From positions 44,231 through 108,230 of the forward strand of contig PS015059.1 in NCBI GenBank assembly GCA_048213135.1: a stretch of 64,000 nt of DNA. Direction: 5' to 3'. The DNA is from Reclinomonas americana ATCC 50394 (lineage: Eukaryota; Jakobida; Jakobea; Jakobida). The notes below the pieces were generated by a model. That model worked only from the letters and a program-made list of their open reading frames with translations. It was not told the origin of the DNA and did no database searches. Of the stretch, positions 57,512-64,000 are shown in pieces. How positions within the stretch are numbered: the stretch's first letter is position 1; the number at the start of each line of letters is the position of its first letter. Position numbers and translations under genes: made by a program.

Positions 57512-58242
57512 TGAGTGCGCGAGTACTGACTGCGTGACGTGCAGGATACACATCTCTGTATCTGTTTGGCGTGTGGACGGGCATGCTGGCCAACCGCACC
57601 TATTGTGCCTCACCCAAACGGCCATCCATGGTATGTGTGTGCCAGCTGTCTTGTCGTGTTTTGTCGACAGCAGTTTCTCATGTGCACCTTTGGCACAGCG
57701 CCCGCGCGTGGCCGCTGCTGTTGCTGCAGTGGTCCTGATTGTGAGCTTTGTGCTGGCGCACGTGTTGCAGCCGTCGCGTCGTCTGGTGTGTAGATTGCTT
57801 CCAGTGTGCAGACGAACCTGTCTTGGGTGCGCTAACTCGCACGAACAGCTCAATGCTGGCTACATTTGCCTGGTCATGGCGCTGGTGGCGACGCAGATGC
57901 TGATGCTCGCGTGGCCGGCGGGAGCGCGGCACGAGGAGAGTGCTCTTGTGCGCGCACTCAACGATAACGCCATGCTGGTGTTCCTTTTTGTTGCGTGGTG
58001 TGCGGTTTGTGCGTTGATGATCATCATCAATCCTGAAACCCCCCGTCATGCAGGCCAACTTGACGACGGGTGTGGCCAACTTCTCGCTGGTCACCATCGA
58101 CACCGAAGGTCCACTGGCCTACTTTGCTCTGCTGCTGCACTGTACGGCGTTTGCTGTGTTTGCACTGACACTGCGGTCGCGTGGCATCTCGTTTTCGATG
58201 CGCTCCCTCGTCAAGAAGGACGACGGCCTGAAGACCGAATGA
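55947..58242 (+). CDS. PIGW/GWT1-like GPI-anchor inositol acyltransferase
   Basis: Multi-spanning ER membrane enzyme that acylates the inositol of glucosaminyl-PI early in GPI-anchor synthesis. The start is ATG 55947 (MQDDALRLRKIAFVSSLDGT), matching the family's 'K-x-x-FVS-x-x-x-GTT' opening. Family signatures: ISILAVDFPVFARELAKTET with YGSSLMDVGVGVFIVY; VRLVVTRLLNYQEHVSEYGV with HWNFFVTLAVML; NKEGVLSLTG/GYTSLYLFGVWTGML; and ANLTTGVANFSLVTIDTEGP near the end. Numerous hydrophobic helices are visible. Two introns use GTTGCG donors (56418-56423, 57990-57995), and one intron contains a GA/TACG repeat with a 224-bp gap. Stop 58240-58242, convergent with the kinase gene 60 bp away. Confidence 0.85.
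57016..57502. repeat. Composite (GA)n / TACG microsatellite with gap
   Basis: (GA)n (57014-57067), (GTAG)n and GGTACGGTACG repeats run to 57177. Then come 224 N (57178-57401), TACGTACG repeats and another (GA)n to 57506. It lies in an intron of the PIGW/GWT1 gene, with the same architecture as the repeats at 9.7, 44.0 and 61.7 kb. Confidence 0.9.
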
Positions 58243-58301
58243 GAGATGCGGGCGCGGGCACACGAGCGTCGCAGGAATTTTACTCCTGCAAGCCAGCGCA
58301 C

Positions 58302-61300
58302 TCATGTGGGTGGCACTGGTTCCGGAGGCACCAGGTCCTCCTGCAGAACGAGTTGAAGTGTGTCGGAGACCTGCTCGAACGTTGGTCGCGCAGACGGGTT
58401 GTCCGACCAGCAGCTCTCAATCAGTCTGTAATAAAGCAGAGTATTGATTGAGTACATGTTGTTCTTTGTTTTTTGTTTGTTGTGTCAAACCTCTTCAGTC
58501 GGTCTGGCAGGTCTGCGGCGAGCTCGGGTCGCCGGTTGTAGGTACTAACTTGATACATGATGGCTGCAAAGGAGACGAGAAAAGAGTGAGAGACAAACAC
58601 ACACACACACACACCGGTTGTGTTGCGTGTCAAGAACCACTCACCAAAATCGTTGGTGATGGTGGAGAATGGTCTCTTGCCCGAGATTATTTCGTTCATC
58701 ATCACTCCAAAACTGTACACGTCCACGCTCTTGTTGTACGCATCGTCGCCACCTGAAACAAAAGACACGGCCGTCAACAAGGATTCGCAACACGGGAGAG
58801 GTACAGCAGAGCACGCAACGCAGAATCTCGGGCGACATATACGCAGTGGTTCCTGTGGCACGAGTAGTGATGAATGCACGAAAACGCGGAGAGAACAACC
58901 AACACACACGCTGCGTACCTCCAAAAGTGGTGAGCTGAGAGCCTCCTCTCGACCCGACCACCTTGGCAAGCCCAAAATCTGCACGATGAGGTGGAGGAAA
59001 TGAGAGTGGTACGATGGTAAAGGAAAATAGGGGGAGAGTGCCATCGCACCGGCAATCTTGGTCGTCGGTATGCTGCCAGCAGAGACGCACAGCACATTGG
59101 CAGGCTTCAAGTCTGCGCACACACTCCAGACTGAGTCACAAACGTTCAAATCACAGGCTACCGCCATCATTATTGCGCACACACACCTCGATGCACAACA
59201 CCAATGACGTGCCTGGAGAGAGAGGAGAAAGAAGTGAGGGACGCTGTGTGAAAATGAGAACACGGAGTGTTGTCGACGCAACAAGAACGCCATGGTCGAA
59301 CTGATTTGCTGGCAAATAGTGAGCCGATCCTGCAGCGTGGCAGCGAGACCGGCAGGCGATTTGAGCCATCCGTGCTGCGCGGACGTGCACAGAATCAGAA
59401 GGTGGGCGCACATAGTCTGTGCAAAGTGCGGTGGACGCAACGAGATCACCACCGGGAACGTACTCGGTGACAATGTAGCAGACGCCGGAGGTTTCGGTGT
59501 TTGCGCCGACAAAATTGACCACGCCCGGATGTCTCGCTCGACTCAGCGCCAGCAACTCGCCCGACACGTCCGTCGATTCACTCGTAATCAATTCCTTGAT
59601 GGCCACTGGCGCTCCAAACAGGCGACCCTCGAATACCTTGCCGAATCCGCCACTGCAAGCGAGAGGACGCGGTGTGTTCAGGTCGCTAAAAAGATGACGC
59701 TGGTGACGACGGCACACGCAACGAGCCGAGCACACGACCGAGTTTCAAGTTATCCATGTTGATGCGCACAAACTCCACCGACGGCTTTGCCTCCATGGCT
59801 GGTACGACGCTGCGTCGTCGATGGTTCTCTTGCGAGGCCATGGTGCGCAAGTAATCCAAGTCGGCGAGCTCTGTACGTGATCAGTGAGCACGAGTGGCAA
59901 GGGCGGGAGAGAGGGGGGGGGAGGGAGAGAGAGAGATCCCACGCACCAGCAACGGCGCTTGCCACTGGCGCCGACACCTCGAGTGCCACCGTGCCTGCCA
60001 CACTCGGCTTGTTGCCATCTGCGACGGTGTAAGGTGACGGCCGCGATGTCGACTAAGAGAAGCGTACTCACCGCCAACACCAATAGTGTCCAAACCCTTC
60101 TTAATGTAGTCCTTGACATAGTCAATCACCTCAAAACACACGGAACCATACTGCAGTGCCTCCTCATTGTCGGTGGCCATGTACACACACTCCACCCACG
60201 GCGCACGCGCACTGCTGCTCAGCCGCTCACACATGGCCGGCGGAATGAATCTACGAGATCGCACTTGTCAGCAGGCGAAGAGAAGGAAGAGGAGTCAAGT
60301 ATGAGCAGCAAAACGCACTTGCCACTCTCGGTGGCTTCGCGGGTACCGACCAGGAGGATGAAAGAGTCGGGAAATCTGCGCAAAACATGCAAGAGGTGAG
60401 CAACACGAAATGCAAATAGAGCGCAAGGATATCGGTGCAGACGCACGTTGTCTGCAAGTGGTTGACCTCTCGCTTCAGCGAATTCAGCGACGCAGTGTCT
60501 GGCAACGCTGATAAGTACGAAGTGACGAGCATGGGTGACATTCATACACTGTCTCGGGCACACCTGACATGCCAAAGCACAGGCAGATCAAGTCGACCGA
60601 CGTCAAGTGCGCCACCTCGCTGGTGAACACGCCAAACAGAACCGGATCTCGCGACTCCAACGCCCCACCACAATCGTACAAGTGCAACAGCGTCGGTTCT
60701 TCGTCAATGTCGATCAGCAGCTGAGTACAGCGCATCGGCGTGAGTGAGGAATGGCGAGAGACAGTGACAAAAGCACACGACGACGCACATGCACGCGTCG
60801 ATTATCGGGCGCCACTGTGGGCGATCCGTGTTCATCGAATGTGAGCGGAAGCGGATCCTCGGCCGTGGCCGCCAGCATGCGCGTGGTGGCCGCCTGATGG
60901 TTGCCAAAGAAGAAGACTCGGGCGTGCTGACGCACACCAGGACGCGACAAGTCACCCTGCGAGTCGTCGCTCATCATGCTCGATTCCATCAACGACACCG
61001 AGTTGAGGGAGCTGGCCGACACTGAACGATTGAAGAACAGCGTCGGTGGTGAGCCCGGTGTCGAACTGCCGTCCTGTTGAGCAGAAGCAGTCGTGGACGA
61101 CACCGTGGTGGTGGTCGTCCAGGGAGACCGCGGTGCGGCAGCGGCGGTGACAGCGGTGGTGGTGATGGGTGCAGACCCCGAGGATGTCTGTGTCGCGAGT
61201 GCGGGAGCGGAAGCTGCTGCCGACGGCGCACTTGCAGCTGACTCGCGACTGCCAAAGCCCGCAATGCTGTTCTCGCCTACATTTTTTCAGCACACCGAGT

Positions 61301-61629
61301 CAGAATGCGGCTGGCGAAGCGAAAGGACGGGGCGGAACACGCAACAGAGGTATTCGTACAGTGAATCGCTGAGCATGGAACGCAGAACATCGGGTTGGGC
61401 CTTGCTTCGCCGCAGTTGGCGCACCACATCCGACGTCCAGTCGAGCACGTGTGGCATGTTGACCACCATGCCTGACAGAGGGGAAAAGTTTGTGAGAGGG
61501 GGGAAGAGGCAGGTGAGAAGAGAAGAGAGAGGCGTAACATTGTGGGGTTCCGCGGACGGTGATGGATGAGTTGTATGGTCGAACGGCGACGACCCACTGG
61601 GGAGGAGTCAAAGGGTGAGTGAAGCCGAA

Positions 61630-61679
<50 letters not shown>

Positions 61680-62278
61680 GACGCGTCGTGTGTACGTCTA
61701 CGTTACGTCGTAGTTCGTCGTCTCACTACTACGTTACTACTACTCTACGTCGTCCGTCGTCTCTTCTTCTTNNNNNNNNNNNNNNNNNNNNTGCTGTACC
61801 GTACATCCGCCTTCGGCCGTACAGCAGAGAGAGAGAGAGAGAGAGAGAGAGAGCAGCCGTCTGTTATGCACTTGTCAGTTTGTCGCTCACACTCTTAGCT
61901 AATCACTCGGCCTGACTCTCTCTTTCTATTTCTCTTCCTGACTCGTTAGTCAAACGCTCATACGGCCTGTCGCCTTCCGATCATTATGCCTCATTCACGA
62001 CTCACTAATCTTTCTTTCCCTCCCTCTATTCCGTCCCTCTTTCTCTCTCTCTCTCTCTTCTCGCTTTCTCTTTCTGACTCAAATGCCAGTCAAACGCTCG
62101 CATGGTAGTCGCAAACGACCACCCAAACCCAGCCACGGTGCACTCCCCCAACTCTCTTCTCTCTAATTTCTTTCTCTCTTTCTGACTCAGGCGACAGTCA
62201 AACGCTCGCATGGAGTTCGCATACGACCACCCAAACCCAGCCACGGTGCACTCCTCCACCTCTCTCTCCTCTCTAATT

Positions 62279-62322
<44 letters not shown>

Positions 62323-63367
62323 GTCAGTCAAACGCTCACGACTACCGATCTCCGACCACCCAAAGCCAGCCATTCTTATCTTTCCCTCCCTCGTCCCCCT
62401 CCTCTCTCTCTCTCCCTCCCTCCCTCCCTCTCTCCCAACTCACCGGCAGCGACCACAATGTGAGACCCTGCATACCACACGCAGTCAGCAGCAGCGAGAA
62501 CACGCACAAGCACCTATCGACAACGCACCTTGACGACACTGATGCTGGTCACATACAGCACCTCCAACGGCAAGTCACGGAAAGCTCCACTCAGATAGCT
62601 CTGCGACGCGACAGCACGCGTGAGACAGGCAGCCGCACAAGCAACGCACGGACGACGCCTTTCCGCACATGCACGTGCTTGCGAACGTCCTTGAATTCGC
62701 GAAAACGATGCTGCCTCGACTCCCACTGATCCACGGCCACCCACTCCGCCACATCCGCATAGTCCGGGTCGTGGAGAATCACCTCCAGCATCTCCACGCG
62801 CAACCTGGCCGGCAGTGCAAACCGACCCGCACGACTGTGTGATCGCACGCACGAGTCAGAGCTCCCGATCATCGATCATCACCGTCTCGAGTGTACGCGC
62901 GCAACGATTGCACATAGGCATCGCAGCTGGGTGAAATCAGACCGCCAACCACAAGCTTGCCTTCCTTGCTCTCCAGGTGTCGCTTGGCCACACGAAACAT
63001 CTGCGTTGCGCGCGGGCGTGTGAGTTGATTGACTGATAATCCCTCCCTGTCTCTCTCTCTCTCTTCACTCACTCACCTCCAAAATCGTGGCATTGGGCGG
63101 GGAAAACGATCCCGTGGTCAACAAGATGACGGGTTTCGCGCGTGACTGCGCCTTGCCGTCTTCGGCCGCCACTCGCCACTCGTTCTCCAACTCACTCAGC
63201 ACTCCCTGCAGCTTGCTCATGTTGTGGCCTTCAGTCGCAAGTGCCTCACTGGATCTGTGTGTGCGAGAGAGAGCAGGTGAGTGAGTGCGAGGGATCAATG
63301 AGCGTGAGTGTGTGTGTGCTTGTGTGATGATGACTCACAGTGTGCGAAGAGTGCGTGCGCCGCTCAT
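58302..63367 (-). CDS. NMNAT-like domain / Rho-like pseudo-GTPase / TKL kinase fusion
   Basis: Start ATG 63367 (MSGARTLRTL), then SSEALATEGHNMSKLQGVLS. The NMN adenylyltransferase-like part has PVILLTTGSFSPPNATILE, MFRVAKRHLESKEGKLVVGG with LISPSCDAYVQSL, LRVEMLEVILHDPDYADVAE with VAVDQWESRQHRF, and VVNMPHVLDWTSDVVRQLRR. A Ser/Thr/Ala linker (ENSIAGFGSRESAAS...) leads to a Rho-like fold: ARVFFFGNHQAATTRML (degenerate P-loop), LLHLYDCGGALESRDPVLFG, VDLICLCFG, FILLVGTREA and APWVECVYMATDNEEALQYG. The C-terminal TKL kinase has SGGFGKVFEG, VAIKEL, VVHRDLKPANVL (split by an intron), DFGLAKV, TTAYMSPEIL, VDVYSFGVMMNEI and ESCWSDNPSARPTFEQV. Stop 58302-58304. Kinase catalytic residues look intact. 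The join NMNAT-to-linker is by a GTTGCG-donor intron (61286-61345); a 20-N gap and minisatellite lie in an upstream intron. Two separate genes remain possible. Confidence 0.65.
61632..61860. repeat. Composite (GA)n / ACG repeat, 20-N gap and inverted repeat
   Basis: (GA)n (61635-61678) and ACG/TACG-type repeats lead to the gap 61772-61791. The right flank begins with an imperfect inverted repeat, TGCTGTAC at 61792 pairing with GTACAGCA near 61818-61826 around a short loop, then (GA)n again. It lies in an intron of the NMNAT/kinase gene. Confidence 0.8.
61949..62400. repeat. Intronic minisatellite, four units of about 108-140 bp
   Basis: GTCAAACGCTC recurs at about 61949, 62089, 62197 and 62327. 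Three of the four are followed by CGACCACCCAAACCCAGCCA-type sequence (positions 62116, 62224, 62354) and CT-rich spacers. It sits in the same intron as the gap 61772-61791. Confidence 0.85.
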
Positions 63368-63768
63368 TGTTGTTGCTGTGGACGAGTTTGTGGAAGGGGG
63401 AGAGGCGAGGGAAGAGGACCCTGCATGGCCGGGCACCGACATCGATGTGGTCGTTTCGTCGTCGGTCGGTGGCCAGACAAGGCAATGGGACAAGCTGACG
63501 ACTTCTACTGATCAAGGAAGCTGGGCGTGGAGCCCTTCTTGTGCCACAGAGGCGAAGGGCGCAAGGCTTCCTCCAACCACGGCGATGGCTGCCACGTCGT
63601 GTTCACTCTTCGAGTTGTCACAAACGCTTACGAACTTCGGCTCTTCATCTTCTGACACCGTTGCGATGTTTAGAGGCCCACGAGTTGGCCAAAGCAGCTC
63701 CTCACGGTCAAGCAATTCAAGTGCCTTGCCACTTATCTGTCGCCCTCCTTGCTCCTTGGCTCATTCAT
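63368..63768. other. Spacer between gluconokinase stop and NMNAT/kinase start
   Basis: About 400 bp. A minus-strand open frame (63715-63512) exists, but it does not resemble a family and lacks supporting splice signals. I treat it as spacer/promoter of the minus-strand NMNAT/kinase gene. Confidence 0.45.
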
Positions 63769-64000
63769 TCACCTCTCGCCATCCGCAGCCGGCCACCGCC
63801 GCTCAATCGCCCGCACCACCTCGCGCACCATGTCGTCCACCGGAACCTCCAGCACATCCACCGCCACTGCATTCTCCTCCTGCTCATCCGGCTCCTCCAG
63901 CGTCGCAAACTGACTCGCCACCAGTGTCGCCGGCATAAAGTGTCCACGCCGCTCCGTCATGCGCCGCTCAATGAGCTCCCGTGATGCGCGCAGGTACACA
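63769..64000 (-). CDS. Gluconokinase, C-terminal part (partial)
   Basis: P-loop sugar kinase that phosphorylates gluconate for the pentose phosphate pathway. Only the C-terminal ~76 residues are in the window: VYLRASRELIERRMTERRGH, then FMPATLVASQFATLEEP with DEQEENAVAVDV, ending AADGER at the stop 63769-63771. The wording (L-x-x-R-x-x-HFMP-x-x-L-x-x-SQF-x-TLE-x-P) is the gluconokinase signature as I know it. The N-terminus with the P-loop lies beyond the right edge. Confidence 0.9.
   Translation of the reverse strand, partial: VYLRASRELIERRMTERRGHFMPATLVASQFATLEEPDEQEENAVAVDVLEVPVDDMVREVVRAIERRWPAADGER

Overview
This window is nuclear DNA from a GC-rich, intron-dense, unicellular-type eukaryote. 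Genes are interrupted by many short spliceosomal introns (mostly about 50-110 bp), CT/GT/GA microsatellites fill introns and spacers, and there is a nuclear-type tRNA-Pro, a polyubiquitin gene, a kinesin, an SF3b subunit and a GPI-anchor acyltransferase. A C2CD3-like centriole protein points to an organism that builds centrioles and flagella. I cannot name the lineage from the sequence. Twelve N-runs interrupt the assembly, five of them exactly 20 N and so probably gaps of unknown length. Exon boundaries below come from frame continuity, splice signals and family resemblance, not from transcripts.

Layout. 1-3.4 kb: the start of a small membrane protein and a Ser/Pro/Ala-rich protein, both on the minus strand. 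3.5-7.0 kb: a kinesin (minus), sharing a 110-bp promoter with a C2CD3-like multi-C2 protein (7.1-17.6 kb, plus). 17.8-29.4 kb: a tandem segmental duplication of about 6 kb. Each unit carries an unrecognised minus-strand gene, a coiled-coil/Cys-rich/acidic gene on the plus strand, and the first ankyrin exon of the next gene. The second unit runs into an ankyrin-acyl-CoA synthetase gene (29.4-34.3 kb). 34.4-36.8 kb: a low-complexity protein (minus). 37.4-38.1 kb: a three-unit, unusually divergent polyubiquitin. 38.3-42.3 kb: a universal stress protein and a PUM3/Puf6-like Pumilio protein, divergent from a 106-bp spacer. 42.4-43.8 kb: SF3B6/p14 (minus) with a minisatellite intron. 44.6-47.4 kb: a GH3 beta-xylosidase-like enzyme. 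47.5-48.2 kb: a small ubiquitin-like-fold protein (minus). 50.3-55.7 kb: an ERCC6L/PICH-like SNF2 translocase. 55.7 kb: tRNA-Pro(AGG). 55.9-58.2 kb: PIGW/GWT1. 58.3-63.4 kb (minus): apparently one gene joining an NMNAT-like domain, a Rho-like pseudo-GTPase and a TKL kinase. 63.8-64.0 kb: the C-terminus of a gluconokinase.

The genes do not form one pathway; this is an ordinary eukaryotic gene neighbourhood. The observations I rate most worth checking are: (1) a recurrent exon-end hexamer GTTGCG at about twenty inferred 5' splice sites; (2) the NMNAT/pseudo-Rho/TKL fusion; (3) the ankyrin-acyl-CoA synthetase fusion; (4) the polyubiquitin lacking Lys29; and (5) the mosaic tandem duplication with its uncharacterised coiled-coil/Cys-rich family.
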